A stretch of 64,000 nt of DNA from Mycosphaerelloides madeirae (GCA_002785995.1 NHNV01000068.1:1-64000); one strand, 5' to 3'; counted from the first letter of the stretch, positions 21,153-33,678 are shown. Notes: generated by a model not told the origin, from the letters alone. Translations and numbers: made by a program.

Positions 21153-24100
21153 GCTATGTCCAGAAGCGAAGTAGGTACAGTCGTGCAGACGCCGATGGGC
21201 CTAAAACAAGACACGCTGACAGCGCGCCGTCGTGTACAAGTTCCCGCTGAAATGCAGACCGGAGAAACGCTGGTGTTTTGGAGGACGGCGGTAGCGCGCT
21301 CCCTCGGCACCTCCAGCGGATGTTCTGCAGATGGTTCTGAGGCAAGCTCCACTGACGCCTTCTAGCGTGCCGGTCTTTCAAGAGCAACAGACGCGGGTGG
21401 AGCAGGAGCCAAGTTCGAAAGTGCGTTGCTGGGAGGCACTTGCCCGAACCGAATTTCTGGCGCCAGATTTCAACGAGATGCAGCCTAGACGGTAGCGAAA
21501 TGTCCGGCGCTGGGCTGGAAAGCAGGAGGGATAGTGTGCTAGGAACAAGCGGGATAGTGCGTTTTGTAACGCAGCGTATCGTGGCGTGTTCCTGAGAATA
21601 GCGTGGTGTTCCTCCACCCGAAGCGGCTGGTACAAGCACGACGGTGAGGTAATAATTCTGCCGGTCGAAATGATCGCCCCTAGCTGCCGGCGGGAGCCCA
21701 AGACAGGCAAAGCGGCAGAAAGACTTTCGCAGGAGCGTGCAGCAGGGTGGGCGTGTGGATGCGGCCAGGGAAAAGTGGGTAAGAGGTGGTGGGTTGGCGA
21801 GGCTGTCTGTGGTGGATGATGTGACGGACCACTGGGATCACGAGCCAAGGGCGGCGCGCAGGGTCAGGCGAAGAGAGCAGATTTCCCAAATGCTGCGAGG
21901 ATTCAAGACGGAACTCGCGCTGACGGGCTAGTCACAAGCAAGCGAAGGCAGCTCGGCAGGAGAGGGGTGGTGAATGCCCCGACCGCGCTTTGTCTGTCTC
22001 GGTTGCAAATATCGGCTGTCCCAAGGAGGAGCAGGACCGCTCGCACGCGCAAATAGAGTTTCGCTGCTTTCACCTGAAGAGAGAAACTGCGAGGCTGCGT
22101 GGGAAATGCGGCGCACAGACTAGACAGGTCGGGGAGGGTGCTTGGCGGCACTGACGAATGAGCAGCGGGCACGGCAGCGTGGCCAACAGGCGGCCGCAGA
22201 TGAGTGGATTGTTGACGGCGGTGAATGGCCGGCTGAACCCCGTGATGACGATGCGGCGATGGCAGAAGTGTGACGGTAGCAGAGCGCACGGACGAGTCTG
22301 GCGGTGGGTGGTGCGTCGTTCTGTCGAGTGCACACAAATACTACTGCAGCTGTGGCAGCGGCAGCGATGCGATTCGTGGGCGCACTGGTGTCGTTCGGCG
22401 TGGCGGGTGAGGCCTCGCTAGTGCGCAAAGGGCAGTTTTGGTCAGAGATGTGTGCCTGGCGCGGGCGAGATGCAGCAGATATCGCGGGCTGCGTTTGTTG
22501 CTGATGTGATGAGACGAAGAAATACACTCGCGGTCGATGCTGTAGCTGTTGATAATGTCTCGCGGTCGAGGACTCGCTGCTGGAGATGCAGAAGCCACCC
22601 GATGAACGCACAAACGGAGGCAGCGCAGGCAGATCACTGCTTTGCGCACGGGTTTACGCGCTGCAGCCGCAGCTGGACGCAAGATGGAGGTGTGATGAAG
22701 GTGCTCGATGGAATCGACTCGGCGTATGTACCGATACCCGTCCTCGCCTGCGTGTGCTGAGGCGTCCGCTGCTGGGTGTTTGTCTGCTCCGCGCACGCGA
22801 TCCGCGATATCAGCGTAAGGTGCAATCCGTAGTCTCAGATGTGCTCGTGCCGGTGAGCATGCGCGCTTGGTGGTGTTGCGTCGATGGAGGTGAGGCTCAA
22901 GGAGTTGAGATCCGGTCTGGCGTAACTGGGAAAGGAAAGGTGCGATGAGGAAGAGCCAACGCGAAGAGGAATGGACAGAAATTTTCACGTTTAAGCTCAC
23001 GGCGAGCACGGACCAGCTTCCCGCAGATGAGGCTTCAGTCTCACTTTCCTCCGAGGCTGCCGCAAACACGCCCGTAACTGTCACTACCACCACCCACAGT
23101 CTCACTTTATCGTATACCCCATTTGATATGTCTGCTCTTATTTATGCCTATGCTGTGCTGTCTAACCCCATTACAGCGGCCTTCCTTCTCCCTATTTGCG
23201 ACCTGTCCACTTCCTCCTGAGCAAACAACTGGCGGTCTGTGATTCTCCCGTCAGAGGCCCGGTGGGCAGCGTCGTATTGGGTATTATTACAGCTCAACAC
23301 ACCGCGAATTTCGCGGACGGTACACCCAATGATCGCACTCAGAGCGGCCGGCCACGAATCTCGTGAACTGCCTCCTGCGCCTCATCAGCGGTCATGCGCC
23401 GACCAGGTTTCCTTCTCTGCACGACAAATGCTTCGCAATTGTGGAGGCGTCGTGGGCCAATAGTCATTGCTATCCAGCTCTGCATGTCGCCGTAAAATTA
23501 CGTAGAGCATCCTCACTTCTTCGGCAGATCTTCTTCTCCCAGGTCGGCTCGGCGACATTTCATGCCCAGGCTGGTAATCAGCACAATCGAGATTACCCCG
23601 GTTGCATATTTTCTGAGACATGGGCAGAACTCCGCCTTCGCGTGGTAACTCACGGCTGTCGAGCCCGACATTCATCACGATACGATATCGGCACCTCAAC
23701 GATACATCATTCCGAATCATCTTCTCCGGCGCCTCCTGGCTCTTTTACGAGAGTGATATTGATATTGTCCTGGATCCGATTGCGAGCTGCCCGAGACCGC
23801 GTACGTACATGACTGGGCATGGCTGTGGCGTCCATCAACGTACGCAGACGCAGCATCACGAACATGGCGAACCCCTGCGACTCGGTGGTGGTAGCACTCC
23901 GCCACGCCTCCGAGTCGTCACTGCTACACAAGACCAGCCAGATAGCAACACAGAGGTAACGACGGTACTGGTCTCGCACATATCCAGTCAGACAGCAGCT
24001 CCGTCTACTGTAGCGTTGCATAGCGGCAGATTCGCGCAGTTGTTTATGTTGACCTCTGTTCTGTGGTGGGGTAGGCACACATTGGAAGCGATGATGAGAA

Positions 24101-26202
24101 AGTCAGGAGTCGTGACGACTCGCTCGCTGCGGGGCTGGAAGTGGCACATCCACTTCCCATAATATTGGCCCTCGTCCATGCCACTGTTATGGGTGTGCGA
24201 GCGGGCAACTTGCAGTATTCGGCCTCCTCCTGCATCGAGCATCAGCAGTAACAATGATTACTCCGGCCAAGGATCCGACATGTCAATGGACGCACGCTCA
24301 TGCAGCATCTACATCTCTATCGGATATTCTCTGGCTGCAATGATGCCTGATGAGGTGGAGCATTGCTGCTCTGGCTTCATCATGTGTGCAGCAAAACCGA
24401 CAACAACAACCCCTCTAGTTTGTGCCAAATGCGTGAACCGGCATATCGCATGCACCTTAACGAAACTCTTTTCACCGACCTTTGCGCTTTGATTTGCGGG
24501 TCGCCGTACAGCTATTCGCTTGGATCCCGTTTCTGTCCAATCCAGTGGCTGGAGTTTTTGGAAAAGCAGCCGAGGGCGAATCAACAAGCAGATGCGACCT
24601 CCTGCGACCGCGGTCTTCAGTTGTCATCGTACCGCACCCGTATGCACGGGAGGATCCTGTATTGATTATTCTTATTATTCACTTTGAGCCAGCATGATCC
24701 AGTGTTGGTTGGTCTTAGTGCTCCTGTGCGCGGGCTTTTTGTCAGCCAACCAGCCTCTTTTTGGTCGCTGATCAAATCCTTTGCGAAGTACCGTCTTTGC
24801 CGGACCAAATACTGCTCGGTATGACAGATGGACCACAAGAATGAAAACCACTGGCCAGAATCAGGAGGTATGTTCAATTCTTTCTACAGAATCACGTGCG
24901 AAATACTTCGCTATGCCGCGACGTACTCTTTTGTGGTACACGAGACTATCACTTTCGCTTCGGCTCAGCTTGCCAGCAATATGGACTCGGTCATTGTGAA
25001 GAACAAGTCTACGAAGTCTAATTACCCCCATCCCAATGACGTCTTCCTCGAATACTGAAAGTCTGGTACTGACTGCTTGCACATGTGGGTTCGGTAAGGC
25101 GTCGAGCTCCGTGCTCCAGATGGGAAGAGCAGCCACACTTTGTTCAGTGACATTGCAGCGATGCAGTCGGCAACACGGACCGCAGCAGAGGAAATAGTCC
25201 AGCCAGGTCCAAAAATGACAGCTGCCGTTCGAACGGGAACAACTCCTCCACTGCATCACAATTTCTATTCGGAGACGGATCCGAGCCGTATGATCTCGTT
25301 CCGACATAGGAAGGAATCTGGGACGGTCGTGACGCCTCGAGCTTCCAGCACCATGGGCAGACGAGCTGCAGAGACCTGTTCCCGCGCAGAAGGTACCTTT
25401 GTGTGTCTCAGTCAGCCAGGCTACCGCTCTTAACCCAGTGCGCCAGCAAAAACATCCGAAAGGCGAAGGAAGAACAAGCCTTCGCACGCGACGACGTTTG
25501 CCGAGCCACCAACACACACCAGCGGAGAGAATAGGGTCGCGCTGTCGATCTTGCTGGGTTTCGCTCGCTGTGAAGATGATGACAGCTGAGAGCTTGGGAG
25601 TGGCGTAGCGACTAAAGGCCACATGCGCGGCTAAGATCGAAGCTCCAGCACACCAGAGAGTCAATTTCATTCGGCACCATCCAGAGCTCCAGGTCTGAAT
25701 GACTCGCAACTCTCCAACCACCAGGTAAAGAGCAGCTGTCATCTTCATACGTTCGCTCGTATCACAGCGAGCAACGCCACCAGGATTCCGTTCTCATCTT
25801 GCATCACGTCGGCTCGACAAGAATCCGCACGGATATACTGTGCACATCACCAACATCACCCGACAGCCCGAACCAAGAATCTCCCCATCACCGCCTTGAA
25901 GTTCTAAATTGACGAGGGCAGTCTGTTGATCCGTACATAGGAGATGAAAAAGGAACGCCCACATCGGGAGGCGCTCCCATCGTGATTGACACTCCTACCT
26001 TCCTCTCGCGGATAGCGCCTTCCCAATGCAGGCAGGATCCAACTCCATCAGTCATCACGTCTGAGTTCCTTCGCAGAGGAGAATTTGTGTTGCGGGTTCG
26101 GAGCTGAAATGCAAGCATTCTGCAGGAGCGGTAGGGTTTCCTCCAAGCTGAAGAGATGAGATATTTTGATGAGCTGAGCAAGGTGGTACAGGTGGCAAAA
26201 GG
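21153..26202. other. gene-poor upstream region of CON7, about 5 kb
   Basis: No recognisable gene. GC-rich, CpG-containing sequence extends from about 21150 to 23000, probably the CON7 promoter and leader. A minus-strand 295-codon frame (24861-25748) and smaller frames around 23620-24162 lack family motifs, are rich in Trp and Cys as expected of chance frames, and share their span with equally plausible other frames. Confidence 0.4.
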
Positions 26203-26805
26203 ATGAGTGTGAGATGCAGAGATCTCTTGATTACGTGGGAGAAACTGCCTCAAGGGGCCGCAGGACACTACGAGCACGTGAAAGGGACCTCAAACACAAG
26301 ACACATCTCTCCCCCACGAAGTGGAAACGGCAATCTGGATACGAACTTTGCGTTTCTGCTGCCCCGGGACCGTCCGCGGGAGCATTCTTGGATCGCGATC
26401 TTCACGCCTAGAGTTGTCGATTTGCTCGGACAGGAGAGAGTTCTGGGTCTTGCGGCAGTATTAGGTCTAGACGTCGCGAATGTTTGGGACTTATCCACAG
26501 CCAATGGACAACAGCTTTGGCTTGTTAGGAGATCACCACCTCACATGTCCGAAGTGCGGGAAACCTGGCAGTTCCCTAACGAGGCGATTTTACCCTTCGT
26601 GGTCTTTTTCTGTTATTATGAAACAGATACGAACGTGTCCGTTCTTGAAAGCCACACACTTGACGTCTCGGTACCAAAAATCGACACCTACCTTCGCCGA
26701 GGATTACAGAAGAGCTATGCTATGAACGTATACTTGGCACATACTGAATTCGACGCGGCTTGCCACGGCTTTTTGAATGTCATGCCGTTCCTAATATTCT
26801 TGTAG
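26203..26805 (+). CDS. doubtful orphan ORF, 200 codons
   Basis: An intact frame from ATG 26203 to TAG 26803 inside an otherwise gene-poor region. Composition is not obviously low-complexity (for example IAIFTPRVVDLLGQERVLGL and a hydrophobic FVVFFCYY), but I recognise no domain, signal peptide or intron. It may be a species-specific gene or chance. Listed because nothing else explains this segment. Confidence 0.2.
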   Translation: MSVRCRDLLITWEKLPQGAAGHYEHVKGTSNTRHISPPRSGNGNLDTNFAFLLPRDRPREHSWIAIFTPRVVDLLGQERVLGLAAVLGLDVANVWDLSTANGQQLWLVRRSPPHMSEVRETWQFPNEAILPFVVFFCYYETDTNVSVLESHTLDVSVPKIDTYLRRGLQKSYAMNVYLAHTEFDAACHGFLNVMPFLIFL

Positions 26806-28031
26806 CCCTGGTGAGTTACCAAACATTACAGTCCTTCTTTTGATTCATGAGCACAAATCGGATTAAATGTGATGCTATAGGCAGCCGAGCAATAAGAGAC
26901 AAAATAAATTGGTCCGTTGCCCGACTTAATGGTTCGTCCAGTGAGAATCCAGTCTTCGGAACAGAATGATACGATAAACCCTCTCCAGTCCTCGTCAATT
27001 TGCCCTTTAAAACATCGAGGCTCCTCAAGAGGCTCCACAGTCTGCACACGCACATGAGACTAGCGATAACGCCACCCTGTAACCACCCTGATCAAAACCT
27101 CACACATCCCACGCCTCTCCCGTCCCACTGCTGAAGAAAGCCTATGTATTCAAAAAGCATATCGCATCCTCTCAACAAGACAACATGCAGATACCTCCTC
27201 TTTTCAACGGCGACGATCTCCGAGGCTTTCCGACGATCAATGATTGATGATGACGATGGGGAGTTCTGGATTTCTGATGGGGAAGATCTCTTGTGAAAGG
27301 AAAGGACGAAAGGATGAGGATAGAGACCGGATGCTGTCCACATCGTGAAACGAAGCCAGCAAGAAGCCAGGCTGCTTTTGGTCTCCTCACTATATGTTCA
27401 ATTCCGAAGCACATGTCAGAGATCCATCTCCTTTCATCGAGGAGGTTGAGCTCACCGAGACGACGAGCATCGACTGTCGTCCACGTGAACGGGAGTCTTC
27501 GTCTCATAGGTCTTATATGAGCAGGACCAGTCCATCAATCCTCGGCTTTGACCATCGTAAGATTGAGATCGATGGTTTGATGGTTCTCAACTCGTTTCCG
27601 TCCTTGACATCCATGAATGATCCAATATAGACTTGACGGAGAAACATTGCGCGACGAAAACCATACGAGACAAGACCCCAGACGGCAGCAACTAAACGCA
27701 GGAGACGAGAAAAGGAGAAACCAGCGATGCAAATCGGTACAGTACATTCCATTCTTCTACTGTGTCGCGGCAATCTATTCTTTGCTGCGCGTGCAGCCAG
27801 CCCACACGACGAAATGCAGAGCGACTTCAGCTCCAATCTTTTGGGGGAATTCCTGACCCCTTCCATCTCAGAACGCCTCGGAAAAAAAGAAACCTGTAGC
27901 AAGCATACGCCTGCCAAAAATCCGCCTTCCCGATCTAAGCCCATAAAACGCCTTGCCTAGAACGCAAATGCATCATACCGCGAAGCAATGCTGGGAAATC
28001 TGATGAAAACGCAGTCGCCGGCAGAATAGAT
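26806..28031. other. 3' flank of DBP2, no supported gene
   Basis: About 1.2 kb of short frames on both strands with no family features. The right end is the 3' untranslated region of the helicase gene, which is on the minus strand. Confidence 0.4.
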
Positions 28032-30398
28032 CTACCAGCGACGGGCACCACCGAGAGGGGCGTTATTACCGCCGGTCCAACCACCACCTCCTCCACGGCC
28101 ACCGCCACGACCGCCACGGCCTCCACCATATCCGCGGCCGCCACCACCACCACCGCCGTAGCGGACCATCTCAGCGAGACGCGGGTCGACGTTCTGCTTG
28201 GCATCCTGGAGAAGGTGAACGAGGTCACGAGCCTGCTTGGCGTCTGTGGAAAATCAGATTCTGTTTTGTCTTAAGTTGGGGATATGAAATACACTTACTG
28301 TCAGTAGTGAAGAGGGTGATGGCGATACCGGTACGACCGGCACGACCAGTACGACCAATGCGGTGAACGTAGTCCTCCGAATTGTTTGGGTAATCGTAGT
28401 TGAAGACGTGAGTGATGTCCTTGACGTCTTGGAGACGCGAGAAATGTTAGTACATTCTGTGTGGAGTAGTGAGTCGGAGGGAGCAATAGCAATCCTTTGC
28501 CGGATGCGAGATCTGTCTGGTGCGCGGGACGCGACACTCATTGGCAACCTTGTCCGAGGGTCAAGGTGCTTGACGCTCATGCGTACACATTTTACAACAC
28601 AAATGTCACGGGCCGTGAGGATGCTCCGGGGCGGGACCTTGGACGCGCGCAGCTTTGACACCAACGCAACATTGAAAGACTCATGAGACCGCTTCTCCAC
28701 TGGACGATTGCAACGAGTTGCAGGAGCAGAGAAAACGGAAAGGTACGTAGGGCAAAGCGAAGCTTCACCGAACGAAAGTCTCCAAGGACCCCTTGCAGAA
28801 CAAAGGAACACTGACAGCCCTAGATGTGAAGGTTATGTGTGCACGCCGAGCGCACGAGGTGCAGCGTCGGGGGCAGATCTCACGGTGCGAGAGAAGATTG
28901 GGGGAGGGGAGTGGAGGGGAATGTGCTAGGGATAGAATCATACCGATACCACGAGAAGCCACATCGGTGGCCACCATGATGGGGCTGTTGCCCGACTTGA
29001 ACTCGTTCAAGACCCAATCGCGCTCGTTCTGCTGCTTGTCGCCGTGGATAGAGAGCGCCGGCCAGCCGTCCTGGCGCAAGAAGCGTGTGATGTCGTCAGC
29101 GACGCGCTTGGTGCCGGTAAAGACGAGGATCTTGCTGTTGCGGTCCTCCATAATACGCTCGAGGTGCTTCTGCATGCGGTCACGCTTTTCGAAGTCAGAG
29201 ACGACCTCGACGATCTGCGTAATGCGGTGGTTAGCGGAAAGCTCGTGCGATCCAATGTTGACCTGGATCCAGTCCTTCTGGTAATCGGAGGCAAGCTGGC
29301 GAACTTCCTTGGGCCAAGTAGCAGACCACATGCAGGTCTGACGATCCGGGCGAATCTGGCCGATGATCTTGCGGATTTGGGGCTCGAAACCCATGTCCAA
29401 CATGCGATCAGCCTCGTCAAGAACGAGGTAGGTCACACGACGCAGGTTGGTCTTGCCGGACTCGAGCATGTCGATCAGACGGCCGGGAGTGGCGATGCAG
29501 ACTTCCACTCCTCTAGAGAGGTCTCTGATCTGTCCACCCTTGGGCACACCACCGTAGACGCAGGTGTTTCGTATCCGAGAGGACTTGCCGAACTTGCTGA
29601 CTTCCTCCTGGATCTGGACGGCCAATTCACGAGTGGGCGCGAGGATGAGAACGATGGGACCATCGCCAGGACCGAGGAGTGGCTGCGCGTTGATGTGGAC
29701 GATGGCAGGCAGGGTGTAGGTGAGGGTCTTTCCAGAACCGGTCTCGGCAATACCGACAACGTCACGACCAGAAAGAGACATCGGCCAGCCCTGAGACTGG
29801 ATGGCGGTCGGGCGCTCGAATCCTTGCGCCTTCACTTCGCTCATGACATAGTTGGGGAAGCCAGCCTCATCAAAGGTCTCGACTGGCTTGGGGACGTTCG
29901 TGCCCTTGATAGTGATGGCATGCTTCTCGCGGAAGGCCTTGACTTCGGCCTCAGTGCGTGCAGACACAGCCGGATCCTCCTTATAGAAGTGTTTGTCGAA
30001 TTTGGGCATAGTGTTGAGGTCCCACTCTTGCGTCTTGAGGCCGGCGCCGAGATTGCTCATGCGGTCGCCGCCACCACCTCCTCCATAGCCGCCGCCTCCG
30101 TAACCACCACCGCCGCCGCTGTAGCCGTTTGAGCCCGAGTAGCCGTTTGAGCCGCCGTGTCTGCGATTTCAAAAGTCAGCTCAAGGTCTCTTCATGAACA
30201 TGGGGTGATAAGAGATGCTGGGTGTTACGGTAGGCTCTCGCGCGCCTTGATGCATGATGCTTACCCATGCGAGTAGGAGTGATTATCATAGCGACCGCGA
30301 GACCCATCATCGTAGCCTCCACGGGAATCGTACCCTCCGCCGCCGTAGCCACCGCCACGTCCGCCGCCGCCGCCTCCGTATCCTCCGCCGTAAGACAT
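28032..30398 (-). CDS. DBP2: DEAD-box RNA helicase Dbp2 (p68/DDX5 type)
   Basis: Four exons: 30265-30398, 28944-30160, 28299-28427 and 28032-28243, giving 563 residues. Dbp2 unwinds RNA in ribosome biogenesis, mRNP assembly and decay. A Gly/Tyr-rich RGG-like N-terminus is followed by the Q motif (FERPTAIQSQ, about 159-168), motif I AETGSGKT (183-190), APTRELAVQI, TPGRLID, DEAD (293-296), SAT (324-326), ILVFTGTKR, VATDVASRGID and HRIGRTGRAG. A Gly/Arg-rich C-terminal tail ends GGARRW. The intron splitting the RGI|D codon is 516 nt (28428-28943), several times longer than the others; reading through it adds about 50 residues and a stop. An exceptionally long intron near this site is known in yeast DBP2 and is used for autoregulation. 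Confidence 0.97.
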
Positions 30399-31078
30399 GA
30401 TGCGATCTTCACGTGCGGTAGTGACTGTTCAGACGCGCTGGTTGTCAAGGGGTGGAACGTCAAGTTTGCGGTGTGTTGATATTTGAAAGAGTGAGTAAGA
30501 AGTTATTTGAGCGCTGATTAGCCCGAAGAAGAGGTGTTGATGGGTGGTGCGAGGTTGATGTCGGGAGGAGAGTGTGAGAGGAAGTGCGACGATAAGGCAG
30601 AAAGGAACTTGAGGAAGGCGCAGAATTTTTAGACTAGCGTGGCTTGGCGCGCTTCGTCACAGTGCAAGGGCAACTGACGGCAGCTTCAAAGGTTGTTCAA
30701 ACTCTTCACTTGACGTCTTCTTCCAATTCGTCAGATGCTCGCCGGCTCATCGTAATCAAATTGCATCTTACTTCTGCTCTATGGAATTCTCATTCTCCTC
30801 AGTGCCTTCGTATTAGCACTTTGAAAGCATACGCCACAGACTCCTCGATGAAAACCTAGTCTCCGGATTTGTTACGGCTCTTCTCATGGCCTCGGCGTAA
30901 GAGTGCACCCTACGCTCCGAAACTCTGTGACTAGCCAACAGGTCAACACTCGTTTGCATGAAGCTTCACCAAGCCCTCAAACGCGAAGTAGGATCGCAAA
31001 GATCGCATCTTTCCGGTCTTCTGGACGTCCGTGTGGCGTATTCTGCAAACTTCGACCATAACACTTGAGCCAGAAGTC
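30399..31078. promoter_or_regulatory. divergent intergenic region DBP2/KTI13
   Basis: 680 bases between two divergent start codons. It must hold both promoters. No named element recognised. AT-richer sequence occurs at about 30470-30520 next to the DBP2 leader. Confidence 0.4.
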
Positions 31079-32146
31079 ATGATACACGCTTTTGGCTCAA
31101 ACGGCTCAGGCCAGCTCGGAATCGGGCACACCGAGGACGTCTTAACACCACAGCCAATTATTGGAGTATCTTCCAAGATAGTAGACGTCGCCTGCGGTGG
31201 CAACCACAGCATCTTTCTATTCGACGATCAACACTTGGCGAGTACAGGTGACAACAGCGACGGCAGATGCTTTTCTATTGAGGGGCAGCAGGCAAGCCAG
31301 CTTATTCCGAGCAATGGGGTGTTGAAAGTGAAGCTCATAGCTGCTACGTGGAGCGCGACCGTCGCTGTCAGTCACCAGGACAGGGTATGGGTGTGCGGAT
31401 CGGGACAGTCTGGAGAATTAGGACTGGGAGTCTCTGAATGTATCGCGCAGCAACCTACGCAAGTGCCTGACTTCCCGCCTGGCAACACCTATATAGTGAA
31501 GCTCGCAGCATGTATGGGACATGTTGTCGCAGTGCTCTCCAATGGCGAGGCCTGGGGATGGGGCAAGGCGCGCAAGGGACAGCTTGGTGAGCCTGCGGGA
31601 AATGTGTGGACACCGCGAAGAATTGCCGGCATTCCTTTCATTGTTGTCGACGTCGTGTGCGGCAAAGACTTCACCTGCATTTTCGGACATCCTTCGACTG
31701 GGGAGCTATTGATGCTAGGACCAATAAGCAATGATCGATTTGGAGTTCGAAATGACTGCCCAGAATCCATTCCGGGCTGGAAGCAAGTCTGTGCTACTTG
31801 GGGCAGCGTTCTGGTGCTCTCCGAGTCCGGAATGCTATTGGGATGGGGAAGAAACGACCACGGCCAGCTTCCTCCTGCAAATCTACCTCTGCTAGATTCG
31901 TTTGCCGCTGGCAGTGAGCACTGCCTCGGTATCACGATAGCTGGCAAGGTGTTAACCTGGGGCTGGGGAGAGCATGGAAACTGCGGTTTGCCTACGGATC
32001 CGAATGGCGATGTCAAAGACCGGTGGAATGAGGTTGGAGCATTCGAATCAGTTGTTAACGTATTTGCCGGCTGCGCAACGAGTTTCGTGGTAGCAAAGGC
32101 ACAGCAAGAGATATCCGACCGAAATCTCGGCATGAATGAAGGATGA
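31079..32146 (+). CDS. ATS1: RCC1-repeat protein Kti13/Ats1
   Basis: A single exon of 355 residues from ATG 31079 (MIHAFGSNGSGQLGIGH). The protein is a seven-bladed RCC1-type propeller: blades show GSGQLG, GSGQSGELGLG, WGWGKARKGQLGEP, LGWGRNDHGQLPP and TWGWGEHGNCGLP. Length and the early GSNGSGQLGIGH signature fit Ats1/Kti13, which binds the diphthamide/Elongator electron carrier Kti11 and supports tRNA wobble-uridine modification. Another RCC1-like protein is possible, but larger nuclear RCC1 homologues are longer and carry an N-terminal basic tail absent here. It is convergent with RAD9: the two stop codons are only 17 bases apart. Confidence 0.82.
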   Translation: MIHAFGSNGSGQLGIGHTEDVLTPQPIIGVSSKIVDVACGGNHSIFLFDDQHLASTGDNSDGRCFSIEGQQASQLIPSNGVLKVKLIAATWSATVAVSHQDRVWVCGSGQSGELGLGVSECIAQQPTQVPDFPPGNTYIVKLAACMGHVVAVLSNGEAWGWGKARKGQLGEPAGNVWTPRRIAGIPFIVVDVVCGKDFTCIFGHPSTGELLMLGPISNDRFGVRNDCPESIPGWKQVCATWGSVLVLSESGMLLGWGRNDHGQLPPANLPLLDSFAAGSEHCLGITIAGKVLTWGWGEHGNCGLPTDPNGDVKDRWNEVGAFESVVNVFAGCATSFVVAKAQQEISDRNLGMNEG

Positions 32147-32163
32147 GCTGACAACTTGGGATA

Positions 32164-33678
32164 TCAGTCAAACATTCCGTGGAGCTACCAAAGATCAGTG
32201 AACTGAGACATGCCAGAATCTCATAGTGGGTGCTCACCTCGGAGAGGCGCTGCGTCGGCTCCAAGCCTTCTTGACTTTGAGTCAGGTGCGCGTTGTCTCG
32301 GATCCTCGCTGACGCAGTGTTGACGTCGCGAATAGTAGGACGCATACTGGCACTCCAGTTTTCATTGCTGGCATCCCAGCCAAGCATTTCGTCGTCCTCG
32401 TAGTTCGGCGGTTCCCATCCTTGATCCTCTTCGCCGCCTGGGTTAGGCACGAACAAGCTCTCTGGGTCAGGATCGTCTTCCTCAGACGTCGTCCTGGCCT
32501 GTTCCCTCAAGGACGGGCGCTGGCTTTGACTGGAGAGGGGTTTCTTGGCGAGAGTGCGACTCGGAGGGGGCATTTCGGAAGGCGCTTTGCTGAGTCCTTG
32601 CGTTGGAGCAACCGACGGCAGTCTAGACGAACTTCTGGTGGAAACAAAAGTCGGATCTCGTTCCGAGGACGCCCCACGGAGGTCGCCAGTTGTCATCAGG
32701 GTGAACTCGCAATAGAGACCAGAATTTTGATAGTTGAACTGCAATGGCCGCGTGGGATACGAGAAGTATGCCGAGATGGAACCTTTGAGTGTCTCTGCAT
32801 GGGTGACGATGGCTCTGAAGTCCTTGACGCTGATCACGACGTGCATGTTCTCTTGCACGTGGAAGTCTTCAAAGTCTTCCGTGTGGATGGAGACGGCTGT
32901 TTCGAGGGGTTGCTTGAGGATCTCTGCGAGGAGTCAGCGTCTGTAGAATGAAATACGGTTGGGAGAACTCACCCTTCCCGTCTTGTACCTTCTCCGTGAA
33001 ACTCGTGAAGATAGCTTTGCCATCCTGTGCCACTAGATCAAGCTGCTCTGTCTTGGGGCCAAAGTACTCGACGTAGTCTCGCAAGACCCGAGATGAGATT
33101 CGCCATCCATGCGTAGCTACGGTTCTATCGAAGAGCGCATGCATGACTTCCACAGACTCGTACGTCAAACGATATGTCTTCGTCATGCCTGCAGCTACAG
33201 TAAGTACGCTACATTGATGATTCCCTGGACAGGCTCCTCACCATGCTTGGAGATCATCTTGACAACCAGACGACATTCCGTTCGGTCCGGATCGTCCTGC
33301 ACGCTGATATCGCAATGTTCAATGGCGGTTTCACGTCCGCGACCATCGGCCATGCGGCCCTTGAAGACAGCCTGGAGCGCCCGGTTGGAGAGCTGAAAGG
33401 TGAATCTCTCGCCGACGATGGCAGAGTCGAAGTCGTAAGAAATGAAGAAGGCGTGGGCATCCAATGCATAGGAAGCGTATGCGGTGCGAGATGAGTTGAG
33501 TGCTGTCAGGGTGAGCTGCGAAGAGGTTAGTTTCAAGCAGTCGCGATGGATGGGTTGGACCTGCCTTTTCGCTACGCGCTTCGAGCGACACGACGTCGCC
33601 AAACTTGGCCAAACAGGCGAGCAGCTCGAAGATGCGTCCTGTCGCTTCGGGCGAGAGTGAGAAGCGGAGAACCGCCAT
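32164..33678 (-). CDS. RAD9: DNA damage checkpoint protein Rad9 (9-1-1 clamp)
   Basis: Five exons: 33565-33678, 33242-33515, 32973-33188, 32238-32923 and 32164-32184, giving 436 residues. Rad9 forms the 9-1-1 sliding clamp with Hus1 and Rad1. The PCNA-like half starts MAVLRFSLSPEATGRIFELL, continues LTLTALNSSRTAYAS and YAYALDAHAFFISYDF-type sequence, and includes LQFNYQNSGLYCEFTLMTTGDL; the C-terminal half is the disordered acidic/Ser-rich tail (DPDPESLFVPNPGGEED). Intron 1 (33516-33564, 49 nt) begins GCAGGT, a GC-AG intron, the only way to keep the conserved SEK|LTLTALNSS join. The last exon is only 21 nt and encodes LHGMFD plus stop. Convergent with KTI13/ATS1. Confidence 0.9.

Noticed and set aside
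24861..25748. 295-codon minus-strand frame with a true ATG
   Set aside because: Rich in Trp and Cys, no domain, and two other frames in the same span look equally protein-like; treated as chance.
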